A stretch of 64,000 nucleotides of DNA from an uncultured Muribaculaceae bacterium (lineage in GTDB: Bacteria; Bacteroidota; Bacteroidia; Bacteroidales; Muribaculaceae), in the NCBI GenBank assembly GCA_910578385.1, contig CAJTQV010000001.1, positions 1 through 64,000 of the forward strand, written 5' to 3'. Shown here piece by piece: positions 17,156-25,662 of the stretch (position 1 is its first letter; the number at the start of each line of letters is the position of its first letter). The notes below the pieces were generated by a model, which was not told the DNA's origin, ran no database searches, and saw nothing but the letters and a program-made list of their open reading frames with translations. The position numbers and the translations under genes are program-made.

Positions 17156-18364
17156 ATGATGAACGGGAATCATCAATATGAATGGGGGGAGGGTGTGTAC
17201 AACCTTCTCTCATGGTTCAGGAAAGACAGGGTAAGGGATGCCCGTGTATTGGTTGCCGGAGCGGGTGCGCTGGGCAACGAGGTTATCAAGAATCTGGCAT
17301 TGTTCGGTATCGGTCGTCTGTTCGTAGTGGACTTCGACAGGATTGAGGTCAGCAATCTGACACGGTCTGTATTATTTCGGGAGGAGGATGCCTTCTCTCA
17401 TCGTTTCAAGGCGGAGGTGGCAGCTGAAAGAGCCATGGAAATCAATCCTCAGATCAAGGTTACTCCGATTGTGGGAAACTTATTTTCTGATGTCGGGCTT
17501 GCACTGTATAAGTCCGTGGATGTTATAATTGCATGTCTTGACAGCAGGCTTGCCCGTTATCAGCTGAACCGGATGGCTATGAGAGCGGGAAAGACCTGGA
17601 TTGACGGTAGCATAGAGAATCTTACCGGAGTGGTAAAGGTTTTCACACCGGGCATCAACTGTTATGAATGCAGCTTGTCGCGCGAGGAGTTCAATTATAT
17701 AATGCTTCGCACGGGATGTGCCGATGTGGTGAAAGCGCAGGCATCTAACGGACGTGTTGCGACAACACCTGTAAGTGCATCAGTTATCGGTGCCGTGCAG
17801 GCTCAAGAAGCCATGAAGGTGATTCATCTCGATGCCTATGGCACGGATGGCTTGCCTTTTACAACTCTTGAGGGCAAGATGTGGAGGTATGAGGGTTTGA
17901 CTAATTCTATGAATAAATATCGTTTCTCTTCTTGGAAAAAGAATTGTCCATCGCATGAGGAATGGTGTGATGTCATATCAATCAAGGAAATGACTGCTGA
18001 TATGACTGTTGAGGATGCCTTCTCGGTTATGAGGAAAAAACTCTCAGTGAAACAGTTGGAGATCAATCTTATGAATAATAAATTTGTCGAAGCCATCATA
18101 TCGGACAGTCCTGAAAAAGAGTTCAAAGTCATGATACCGGAATCTCAACTTGATGATTACATTTCTTCAAATCCGGAGTTGAGGAAATTGAGTTACAGGA
18201 CTTTGTTTCACAAAAAGTTCCATGAGAACATAGACCGGTATTTCCCTTTCAGTGAGATGACTCTCCGTCAGATCGGGATACCTTCTTTTGATATAATCAA
18301 GGTATCGACTGAAAGAGGCGTCTTTCTGGTGGAATTGTCCGGAGACACCGATAAATATGAATGA
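17156..18364 (+). CDS. E1/ThiF-like ubiquitin-activating enzyme with C-terminal extension
   Basis: 402 residues. The N-terminal 225 form a ThiF/MoeB/E1 adenylation domain: GAGALG (35-40) for nucleotide, DFD (59-61), NLTRSVLF with Arg70, CLDS (127-130) and the closing VIGAVQAQEAMKVI (210-223). Cysteines at 169 and 172 (CYEC) and at 264 and 271 probably bind zinc. Cys188 (RTGCADVV) is placed like the sulphur- or thioester-forming Cys of ThiF/E1. Residues 275-402 form an extra domain not found in MoeB, possibly E2-recruiting like the UFD of eukaryotic E1s. It should adenylate Gly109 of the Ubl at 8,811. Its end overlaps the next ATG. Confidence 0.85.
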   Translation: MMNGNHQYEWGEGVYNLLSWFRKDRVRDARVLVAGAGALGNEVIKNLALFGIGRLFVVDFDRIEVSNLTRSVLFREEDAFSHRFKAEVAAERAMEINPQIKVTPIVGNLFSDVGLALYKSVDVIIACLDSRLARYQLNRMAMRAGKTWIDGSIENLTGVVKVFTPGINCYECSLSREEFNYIMLRTGCADVVKAQASNGRVATTPVSASVIGAVQAQEAMKVIHLDAYGTDGLPFTTLEGKMWRYEGLTNSMNKYRFSSWKKNCPSHEEWCDVISIKEMTADMTVEDAFSVMRKKLSVKQLEINLMNNKFVEAIISDSPEKEFKVMIPESQLDDYISSNPELRKLSYRTLFHKKFHENIDRYFPFSEMTLRQIGIPSFDIIKVSTERGVFLVELSGDTDKYE

Positions 18365-19251
18365 TGATGAACTTGCCCCCCGATCTTAAAGCAGAGACGC
18401 TTGTTGGTTATATTCCGAGGAATTTACGTGATGTGGTGATTTGCGGATCTCATAAGCGAAGTGCCTATGAAGATATTGCCGGCATGACTGATGATGGAAA
18501 TGGCAGGTTTATTATTTCCTTGGCGCGTAATGGGATGTATGACATACTCCCTGAGTGCCTGTTTCATCCCGTTGACAGGTTTGATAATCTTCCTGCCAAC
18601 GAGTATAAGAAGCGTTTCAAAGAAGAATATGAACAGCAACAGATGGAAGAGGAGAAGGCACGTCGCTTTTTCCAACATGTTGATAAGGCTGTAGTGGAAT
18701 TGAGTGCCATTGTCTCGGAATTAAAATATGAAGATGAAGTGGTACATACCTTGGAAAATATCATCTGCGACAAGATGCCTCTCAGGTATTCACAGAACCG
18801 TTTTGTCAGGAGAACCAAGGAGTTCCTTCCTGCCTGTTGCGACTTGAGAGGGAATGAAGAACTGTTGTCACTAATGTTGCGTAAAGTGCTTTTCGACGAG
18901 AATATCAGGCTTTATTCAAATCGTGACTATGTGTCTTTTTCGGATTCAGCCCCACGGTATCTTTGCGGTCTCGATGATGTTACGGCAGACAACACGGATG
19001 AGGAAGTTTATTTAGGAAATGAATTCGATGAGGAAATGCTCATCTATCATCTCGTGTATTGGAGTGATGAAGAATGTAATGATGGTTTTCTTGCGTTCGT
19101 AAAGGAGATTGAGGACTATGAGGATTTTCTTAACGATTATTTCATGAGCATTGAGTGTCAGTTGAAGTTCAGGATTTCGATGCAGGCTCTTCCTCTGAGA
19201 TTGTCTGATGACGTGTTTTTTAATTATCTGGACTACAATACAAATTTATAA
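18361..19251 (+). CDS. Unrecognised cytoplasmic protein, possible TssG-like baseplate part
   Basis: 296 residues with no signal peptide or membrane helix. The N-terminal part contains SLARNGMYDILPECLFH (about 52-68), reminiscent of the segment found in baseplate-associated proteins of contractile systems. A charged coiled coil (about 80-110) follows, then a helical body. It overlaps the E1 gene by 4 bases (three ATG in a row lie at 18361-18369) and is followed 16 bases later by the TssK-like gene, then TssE and TssF. In Bacteroidota T6SS loci a TssG would be expected in this neighbourhood. The assignment is by position and size, not by a sure sequence match. Confidence 0.5.
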   Translation: MMMNLPPDLKAETLVGYIPRNLRDVVICGSHKRSAYEDIAGMTDDGNGRFIISLARNGMYDILPECLFHPVDRFDNLPANEYKKRFKEEYEQQQMEEEKARRFFQHVDKAVVELSAIVSELKYEDEVVHTLENIICDKMPLRYSQNRFVRRTKEFLPACCDLRGNEELLSLMLRKVLFDENIRLYSNRDYVSFSDSAPRYLCGLDDVTADNTDEEVYLGNEFDEEMLIYHLVYWSDEECNDGFLAFVKEIEDYEDFLNDYFMSIECQLKFRISMQALPLRLSDDVFFNYLDYNTNL

Positions 19252-19267
19252 AATCTTTTCTGCTGCT

Positions 19268-20266
19268 ATGCATAAAAAAATAACATGGAAGAAGGGCATG
19301 AGATTGAGTGCGGAAATATTCAATGCAATGGATGATGCCACCGAAATTTCTTATAGAATGCTCGCCCTTTCAGCTTCGTCGGGCAGGTACGGCCTTTTCA
19401 CAACTCGCAAACCCTTTTCCGTCGCAATAAATATTACGGGAAATGCTCTCGAAGTCACGTCTATGTCATGTCACGGTTTGACACGAACCGGATGTTTTAT
19501 TGACATCAATTTTGATTCAAATTTCGCAAATACGTTTGATACCCGTGTCATGCTCCCGAATATTGTGTCTGACGAAGGGTATATATTGGTTGTCAAGGTT
19601 AATGAAGGTATGTGGAGGGAAATTGACGGGGCATTTTCTGAGTTGGCTTATTCTTTTGAGCTGCTGCCTGAGAACAGTGATATACCTGAGAACGCACTTC
19701 CCGTCGGAAGGCTTATAAATGACTCCGGTTGGAGACTTGATGAGTTAACGTTTGTTCCTCCATGTCTCTTCGTGTCGGCGCATCCTAAATTAGTCAATCA
19801 ATGTATGCGGGCAATGGAAATCTCCCGGGAAATTTACATGAGATGTATTTCATCTCCGGATTGTGTGGCGGTAGCCTTAATCTGTTCGGTTTGGACTGCA
19901 TCGTTTGCGATGACCAACCGTCTGGATAAGGAAAGGGATACTTTGACACCTCCTCAGCTTTTATCTGCCATACAGATTCTTGTAGATGCATTTGTTGCGG
20001 GTTGTCGCGCCGACAATTATATTTCTCTTGAAAACCAGGAGGAGTTTGCGACATATGCTCAGAAGCCATTTGATGCGCGTAACATTTTTCGTGACATAGA
20101 AATAGGTATAGCCCTATGTGAAGAAATTTCGGCCAAGATGGTTACGGTCTCGCAGATCACCGCAGCCGAGTCTTGTCAGGAGAAAAAACAGCCTGCAAAA
20201 CAGGTTTCTGGTGCTCCTGAAAAAACAAGACAGGAAAGAAACAGGTGGAGTGGTCTGGAAATATAA
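19268..20266 (+). CDS. tssK: TssK-like baseplate-membrane connector
   Basis: 332 residues from the ATG at 19268. An upstream in-frame start at 19208 lies inside the previous gene and is rejected. The start KKITWKKGMRLSAEIF matches the hallmark N-terminus of TssK (W-x-x-G-M-x-L-x-x-x-x-F), and LPVGRLI near residue 145 matches the LPIxRV-type strand of its shell domain. A helical domain (about 180-285) follows, then a charged, Gln-rich tail. TssK links the baseplate to the membrane complex. At 332 residues it is shorter than classical TssK (about 440), as expected where the partner membrane proteins differ. Confidence 0.68.
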   Translation: MHKKITWKKGMRLSAEIFNAMDDATEISYRMLALSASSGRYGLFTTRKPFSVAINITGNALEVTSMSCHGLTRTGCFIDINFDSNFANTFDTRVMLPNIVSDEGYILVVKVNEGMWREIDGAFSELAYSFELLPENSDIPENALPVGRLINDSGWRLDELTFVPPCLFVSAHPKLVNQCMRAMEISREIYMRCISSPDCVAVALICSVWTASFAMTNRLDKERDTLTPPQLLSAIQILVDAFVAGCRADNYISLENQEEFATYAQKPFDARNIFRDIEIGIALCEEISAKMVTVSQITAAESCQEKKQPAKQVSGAPEKTRQERNRWSGLEI

Positions 20267-20290
20267 GTTCAACAGTTTCTGAGAACACGG

Positions 20291-20818
20291 TTGATTTTGA
20301 AACTTTTTACCCATATACCTCTGTCGATAGATTTTTCAAGGTCTCCTGTTTTGTCGCAGGATGGCGGAGATCTCTGCAATGCCATAGACCGGATGCTGGA
20401 ACTTATTGTATTCACTCCCAAAGGCTCCTTTATTGCTGACCCTGAATTTGGGTTTGAGTACTGGAATCATGAATTTTCAAATATCAACATCCGGGAATTC
20501 AATAATAATTATCTTGGGATGGTGTCCAATTCCGGGAAAGTAAATGAAATTTCACGAAAGCGGTGTGAGCAGAGTCTGAAGGAAAGCATCTTAAATTATG
20601 AACCTCGGCTCATTCAGCCGGAGATAAGAGTGGAACTTTATGCTAATGTCAGGAGAAACCGTAGAAACGTCTCTTCCAAATATGAAATGAGGATTGCTGT
20701 CACAGGTTCTATTGATGATGGTTTGGGAGTCATGATGCCGTATGAGAAAATAATATCTTTTATGGTCGAGCCAATCGCGAGGAACCGCAGTCAGAACAAT
20801 AGTATGTCAAACCAATAA
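20291..20818 (+). CDS. tssE: TssE-like baseplate protein (gp25 family)
   Basis: 175 residues beginning at a TTG codon, as no in-frame ATG or GTG fits upstream. The gp25 pattern is visible: an N-terminal THIPLSIDFSRSPVL, a first helix DLCNAIDRMLELIVFTPKGS (about 27-46), the DPEFGFEYWNHEF segment (about 50-62), and the ESILNYEPRLIQPEI stretch (about 101-115), in which the conserved YEPR of gp25/TssE is clear. It starts the sheath at the baseplate. The weak start codon may lower its expression, fitting a protein needed in few copies. It lies 24 bases after TssK and 3 bases before TssF. Confidence 0.82.
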   Translation: MILKLFTHIPLSIDFSRSPVLSQDGGDLCNAIDRMLELIVFTPKGSFIADPEFGFEYWNHEFSNINIREFNNNYLGMVSNSGKVNEISRKRCEQSLKESILNYEPRLIQPEIRVELYANVRRNRRNVSSKYEMRIAVTGSIDDGLGVMMPYEKIISFMVEPIARNRSQNNSMSNQ

Positions 20819-20821
20819 CAT

Positions 20822-22594
20822 ATGGACAACAATAGCATTCAAAACCTTGATATATTGTCGGATGAATTGAAGCAAGTGGAGGCTACACACAGCGATCCTG
20901 TCTCACGGTTGTTGGTTGTGACTTTGTTGCATCAGATTCGTAAAATCAGAGATGAAATTGAAGATATTCCGACAAGGATTGTGGAACGGCTTTGCAGTAC
21001 TTTTGTTCCCAAAAACAAGGTAAATGCCCTTCCGGCTGTCTGTCATGTAGTCCCGAAGGTCAAGGTGCGAAGGGAGTGTGAGCCACATTTCATCGCAGAC
21101 GGCAGCTATTTTATCTACAAGTTGGATTCGAGACAGACTCTCAGTTTTTATCCTGTGTTCCGGACGTGTCTCTTGCCTTTCTCAAATCTGTTTACGGTCT
21201 CTCCAACGGTCATGCGTGCTTCGGGTGAGAGATTTCAGATTCAATCCGGGAAAAAAGGGTATGTGTGGGTGGGTATGGAAATTCCATGCGAAGTGGATAG
21301 TCTTGAATCTGTCTCTTTTTTTATTAAAGGTACAGATGGGGTAATGCCGAGGTGTATTTCAGTCGGTTCGACAGGAATAAGTCTTGAATATTCTCCGGCA
21401 TCAGCACTGGATCAGATTCCTTTGATGGAACCTTTTGATTCGCAACAGATGAGACCTGAGAATCTGGCTGTAATGTCACATTTTAAGGATGTATTGTCAA
21501 AGAATGAGGATGGACGACTGGTTTATATCACCGATACTCTTCGCGACAGGGATATATTCAAGAGGATAGCTTATCCCAAAGCTTTCCAACAGATCATGGA
21601 GTGCAGTCATCTCGACAGATTTCCTGACAATACACTTTGGCTCATGTTCGATTTCGGCAGTGATTATGAAGTGCCTGAAGATATTGAGATTATACCGAAT
21701 GTTGTGCCTGTAACAAATGTGAATGTCAATTCAGCAACCCTCACTCAATCCTCGCCCGTTGCAAAACTTACTAAGAATGACGGGTCATTTTTCCTATCGG
21801 TTCTTGATACTCCATTGAGTCAGCAGAAGCTTGGTTTCAATAGAAACAAGGATGAGTTTATGGTACGTGATTTTGATGCACGGACATATAACCCTGACAG
21901 TCTTATGAATGATGTCAGAAATCTGTACAATCGTTTTGTGGAGGATTATCATGCTTTTATCGAGTATCACGGTCTAAAGGATGGCGAGTTGGTACGGCTG
22001 CTGAGGGAGACAGTCAACAAGATTGCCAAGAGTGTGAAAACAAATATTGATTGGCAGAACAGATTTGATGAGGGGGTCTATGCCATGCGGGATATTCGTC
22101 TCATAGGCCGGACTGCCCCCGTGAAAGTCGCTTATCTCACTACGATGGGACGCAAGGGTAACATCCCGAACTTCGGGAGTAAAATGGAAAATAAAAAGGA
22201 TGCAGGTCTTGAAAAGGAAATTCCGGTATTGGTATCATCTTCCGGAGGAGAGGACCGGGCAAATGCAGACCGGATGTATGAGATGTTACGTTATCATACT
22301 TTGACTGCTGACCGTCTTTATACCCGCATGGATGTAGATGCTTTTCTTAGAATGCAGTTGAATCTTGAATTCGGTGCTGACGAATCGAAAAGGATATCGT
22401 ACGAAATTTATATAGGTGGAGCTGGTGGAACTTCTAAATTACAACGGGGACTGTATATTGACATTTACTTCAAGGATGGGAAGAATTTTGACAAAGCACG
22501 TTCATTGGCTCTTGACAGGAAGTTGCATCAGGCAATAATTGACCGGTCATGCATATCAATGCCGGTGATTATATCTCTTAAGGACGTTTCATGA
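20822..22594 (+). CDS. tssF: TssF-like baseplate wedge protein
   Basis: 590 residues. The start resembles TssF: HSDPVSRLLVVTLLHQIRKI (about 23-42), then RIVERLCSTFVPKNKVNALPAVCHV, matching the plan DPxVxRLLxxxAxxxxxI followed by the LxPxxxxPxPS region, here in altered form. The rest is a mix of beta and helix with no membrane segment. It normally forms the gp6-like wedge with TssG around the VgrG spike. It lies 3 bases after TssE and overlaps the next gene by 4 bases. Confidence 0.75.
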   Translation: MDNNSIQNLDILSDELKQVEATHSDPVSRLLVVTLLHQIRKIRDEIEDIPTRIVERLCSTFVPKNKVNALPAVCHVVPKVKVRRECEPHFIADGSYFIYKLDSRQTLSFYPVFRTCLLPFSNLFTVSPTVMRASGERFQIQSGKKGYVWVGMEIPCEVDSLESVSFFIKGTDGVMPRCISVGSTGISLEYSPASALDQIPLMEPFDSQQMRPENLAVMSHFKDVLSKNEDGRLVYITDTLRDRDIFKRIAYPKAFQQIMECSHLDRFPDNTLWLMFDFGSDYEVPEDIEIIPNVVPVTNVNVNSATLTQSSPVAKLTKNDGSFFLSVLDTPLSQQKLGFNRNKDEFMVRDFDARTYNPDSLMNDVRNLYNRFVEDYHAFIEYHGLKDGELVRLLRETVNKIAKSVKTNIDWQNRFDEGVYAMRDIRLIGRTAPVKVAYLTTMGRKGNIPNFGSKMENKKDAGLEKEIPVLVSSSGGEDRANADRMYEMLRYHTLTADRLYTRMDVDAFLRMQLNLEFGADESKRISYEIYIGGAGGTSKLQRGLYIDIYFKDGKNFDKARSLALDRKLHQAIIDRSCISMPVIISLKDVS

Positions 22595-23373
22595 AACTGC
22601 CACCGATTGATTTGAGCGGTCTGGTCAATTTGATCAGAAATGAAGGCAGGGCGGAACTTGCTGCAACTAAAGCTGCTCCAAAATTATTGGAGGTTACTTC
22701 CAAGGCTCCTAAGACCGTTTCTTCATATGTTTCGAATCTGTCTTTCGTCAAAGAGTGGGATAATATCATTTTTATTCTGGAAAAGGAAGTGGTTCCACTG
22801 CTTGCCAAGGGATGTGAAGCCAAGGCCTTGTTAGTTCCATCCCGTAAACTGTTGAAGAGCGCAAAATCCCTTACCCTTACTGTGACACAGGTTTTGGGAT
22901 TTGTTCCCGGTCCGGTCGGTATAGTCTGTTCAGTTATAAATGCAATTGCTTGTTTCAGCGTCGGAAACGTTCCGGGAGGATTATTTGAACTGCTCGGGTG
23001 CATCCCGGGAGGAAAAATTGCTGCTAAATCCGCTTCCAAACTTTTGCCTAAGATTGAAAAGATATTGATTGAGATGGTGCAGTCCAATCGTTCCCTTCGC
23101 GTTGCTGCCGAATCCGCATCCCGACAATATAAGGCTGTTACGGAGTTCTTTAGGAAGCATGCTCCGGACATCAAACCTGATAAAGCTGCAACGGGATATG
23201 GTTATGGAGTGCGTGCTCCGGCTGAAACAGCTGTGGCCTCTTTAGAGCAATCTCTGAGGCAAAGCCTCCATCCGGTGGTGGAGGCTCGGAAAGAAATAGG
23301 GAAATATGTCACACTGAAAACAACTTATGGCAACTTGCCAAAATCAAATCTATGGTCTCATTTAGGCTACTGA
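22591..23373 (+). CDS. Hydrophobic-centred protein, possible effector or pore part
   Basis: 260 residues, not recognised. Residues about 98-150 form a glycine-rich hydrophobic block (VLGFVPGPVGIVCSVINA, then GLFELLGCIPGGKIA), with the same spacing of FxPG and IPG turns as the tail of the PAAR-like protein at 7617. The N-terminal third and the C-terminal 90 residues are helical and charged. There is no signal peptide. A membrane-active cargo or a pretoxin-type segment is plausible. It overlaps tssF by 4 bases and the muramidase gene by 22, so it is coupled to both. Confidence 0.6.
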   Translation: MKLPPIDLSGLVNLIRNEGRAELAATKAAPKLLEVTSKAPKTVSSYVSNLSFVKEWDNIIFILEKEVVPLLAKGCEAKALLVPSRKLLKSAKSLTLTVTQVLGFVPGPVGIVCSVINAIACFSVGNVPGGLFELLGCIPGGKIAAKSASKLLPKIEKILIEMVQSNRSLRVAAESASRQYKAVTEFFRKHAPDIKPDKAATGYGYGVRAPAETAVASLEQSLRQSLHPVVEARKEIGKYVTLKTTYGNLPKSNLWSHLGY

Positions 23374-24347
23374 AACTTGTCCTGCTGTTATTCTTTACTG
23401 TTTTATGTGGATTGTCATGTATGTGTCAGAATGAGTCGACCGTGCGGAATTATATTGAAAAATACAGGCATATTGCTCTTAAGCATGAGAAGGAATTTGG
23501 AATTCCTGCATCCATCACTATGGCGCAGGGAATACTGGAATCCGGGGCCGGAACCAGTTCATTGACAAAGTCGTCAAACAATCATTTCGGTATCAAGGCT
23601 TTGGGCGCATGGAGAGGACGTGTGTACTTGGCATGGGATGACGAGACATCTAAAAGCCGATTCAGGTGTTACGACAGTGCTGAAGAATCTTTCCGCGACC
23701 ACGCTTTATTGCTCAGTCGGAGCAAGACTTATAGCGAGCTGTTTAAAATAAGTGTCTATGACTACCGGGGCTGGGCGCATGGACTTAAGAAAGCCGGTTA
23801 CGCAACGGCTCCGCAATATGCCCAAGCTCTTATAGGGCTTATCGACCATTACAAATTATATACCATCAACGGAGGTGCGAAATTGCGCCCGGGGAAGAGG
23901 GTGATTATAACAAGGTATGTGGATGTTGCCACACCTGTGCTGGAGGAGCAGGATGTTTTGGACGATGAGGTCGTAACGGAAGAGGAGGAGGCAGTTGTCG
24001 ATGCCATCCTGCGGTATGTAGTAGACATAAACGATATTCATTGCACTGTGATTCAACCTGGAGAGACTCTTTATTCAATAGCGCGCAAGTATGATATATC
24101 AACTGCCGAATTATTGAAATACAATGAATTGGCAAGTGAGCGGATGGTTAAAGAGGGCGATATTATATTCCTCGACAGAAAAAAGAAATCTTTCTCCGGT
24201 TCACGTGACTACTATGTTGCAAAAGGTGGTGAATCGCTGCACGCAGTGTCTCAGTTGTTCGGGATTCAACTGCGCGGTCTTGCGAAACTTAATGGTGTCT
24301 CCGAGTACATTTTGTTGAAAAAAGGGGAAAGGATTAAACTCAAATAG
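23352..24347 (+). CDS. Secreted GH73-type glucosaminidase with two LysM domains
   Basis: 331 residues: a signal peptide (about 1-26), a glucosaminidase domain at about 38-170 with IPASITMAQGILESGAGTSS (a catalytic Glu in LESG) and SSNNHFGIKA, a linker, then two LysM domains at about 230-280 and 287-331 (QPGETLYSIARKYDIS and KGGESLHAVSQLFGIQ). It should cut peptidoglycan between GlcNAc and MurNAc while bound to the wall. In a T6SS-type array this is likely the lytic enzyme that opens the wall for the trans-envelope complex; an effector role is possible, but a classical signal peptide argues for own-wall remodelling. Confidence 0.85.
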   Translation: MVSFRLLKLVLLLFFTVLCGLSCMCQNESTVRNYIEKYRHIALKHEKEFGIPASITMAQGILESGAGTSSLTKSSNNHFGIKALGAWRGRVYLAWDDETSKSRFRCYDSAEESFRDHALLLSRSKTYSELFKISVYDYRGWAHGLKKAGYATAPQYAQALIGLIDHYKLYTINGGAKLRPGKRVIITRYVDVATPVLEEQDVLDDEVVTEEEEAVVDAILRYVVDINDIHCTVIQPGETLYSIARKYDISTAELLKYNELASERMVKEGDIIFLDRKKKSFSGSRDYYVAKGGESLHAVSQLFGIQLRGLAKLNGVSEYILLKKGERIKLK

Positions 24348-24354
24348 AAGTTCT

Positions 24355-25662
24355 ATGCTTGATATTCATGAGCTGTTTGAAAACGGAGATCTTTTCGACG
24401 GACATTATAAACTGATTGATTCCTTGAGTACTGATGGCGGTTCTGCCGATGTCTGGCTTGCTATAGATGTCAATACCATTGACGAAAGCGGAGATGAATC
24501 AACCGCAACCAAGGTGGCTGTGAAGATATACCGCCCCAAGAATATGATTGACATAGAAGGGGAGTATCAGTTCAGGAGCGAGTTTAAAAAAGTATTCAAC
24601 TGTCATCATGAGCACATAATCCAGCCGACATATTTTAACATCTATAAGGAGATGCCCTATCTGGTTCTTCCTTATTGTCCGGCCGGCTCTTCGGAATTGC
24701 TTATTGGCCAGTTTGAAAGAAAAGAGGATTTGTGGAAATATATTTATGAAGTTGCCTCTGGTCTGGCTTATCTGCACGACCACAATCCTCAGATTATACA
24801 TCAAGACATTAAACCTGCAAATGTGCTGATTGATGATAACGGCAATTATGCTATCACTGATTTTGGAATCAGCGCGGAGATGGGTGGTACCTTTGTTGAG
24901 GAAGAGGATGGTAGCGCAGGAACTTTCGCTTATATGGCGCCGGAAAGATTTATAGAAGGTACTCCCCCTATGCCCGAGAGCGATATTTGGGCGCTTGGAG
25001 CGACTCTTTATGAATTGGTAACTGGTGACGCGCCGTTCGGTAATGAAGGTGGCGGTATCCAAGGAAAGGATACTGTCATTCCACCTATAAAACAGAAGAT
25101 TCCGGATTCAATAAAGGAATTGATATATTCATGTCTTGCCTATGATGCCAAAAGCCGTCCCTCGGCAAGGAGCATTGTCGAGACGGTTCTGAAAAAACGA
25201 TATAGTCGTACAAGGAAAACTGTTCTGTTCATCGCCATAGCCGGACTATTAATGATTACAATATTTTCATTTTTATTCGTGACAAGGCGTTCGGACGCTT
25301 CCGACACTCATCTTAAATCGATGATTTCTCGCGGCGATTCAATCATTAATGCCCAGGCATTGCTGATGGGAGAATCCGGTGCATTTGAAGCAAATACAGT
25401 TATAAGGGAGTTTGACAAGGCCTTGGTATTATATTACAATGTTGTGAAGGATGCTCCGGACAATTTCCCGGATAAGGAGAGGGTGCTGGAGAAGATAAGG
25501 AATTCAAAACTGATAATTCAGGAGCTGAGAGATTATGACCGTGCGCGTGATCTTGCCTATAAGGCGGAGTTGGTAGGTATGGATGAGGAGTATATGGAGT
25601 ATTCCGCAGTTAAAGAGAATCATAAAACAACAATAAACAGTTTAATACAAAAAATGAAATGA
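24355..25662 (+). CDS. Membrane Ser/Thr protein kinase (PpkA/PknB-like)
   Basis: 435 residues. The kinase domain (about 18-280) shows the lysine strand VAVKIYR (Lys57), catalytic HQDIKPAN (149-156, so HQD rather than HRD), DFGIS (169-173) and MAPERF (194-199). The glycine loop is atypical (LSTDGGSADVW). One membrane helix (289-309) is followed by an outside region of about 120 residues, probably helical. With the FHA-like domain at the end of the protein encoded at 13,983 and the phosphatase at 28,890, it forms the parts of a threonine-phosphorylation switch like PpkA-Fha-PppA of other T6SSs. The next gene starts within its stop (ATGA). Confidence 0.88.
   Translation: MLDIHELFENGDLFDGHYKLIDSLSTDGGSADVWLAIDVNTIDESGDESTATKVAVKIYRPKNMIDIEGEYQFRSEFKKVFNCHHEHIIQPTYFNIYKEMPYLVLPYCPAGSSELLIGQFERKEDLWKYIYEVASGLAYLHDHNPQIIHQDIKPANVLIDDNGNYAITDFGISAEMGGTFVEEEDGSAGTFAYMAPERFIEGTPPMPESDIWALGATLYELVTGDAPFGNEGGGIQGKDTVIPPIKQKIPDSIKELIYSCLAYDAKSRPSARSIVETVLKKRYSRTRKTVLFIAIAGLLMITIFSFLFVTRRSDASDTHLKSMISRGDSIINAQALLMGESGAFEANTVIREFDKALVLYYNVVKDAPDNFPDKERVLEKIRNSKLIIQELRDYDRARDLAYKAELVGMDEEYMEYSAVKENHKTTINSLIQKMK

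Noticed and set aside
8811..18364. Reading the Ubl, E2, E1 and JAB genes as a separate anti-phage island of Bil/BUB type inserted in a T6SS
   Set aside because: The genes are not contiguous: secreted, membrane and baseplate genes are interleaved and linked by 4-base overlaps, so they look like parts of one system. Not fully excluded without comparing genomes.
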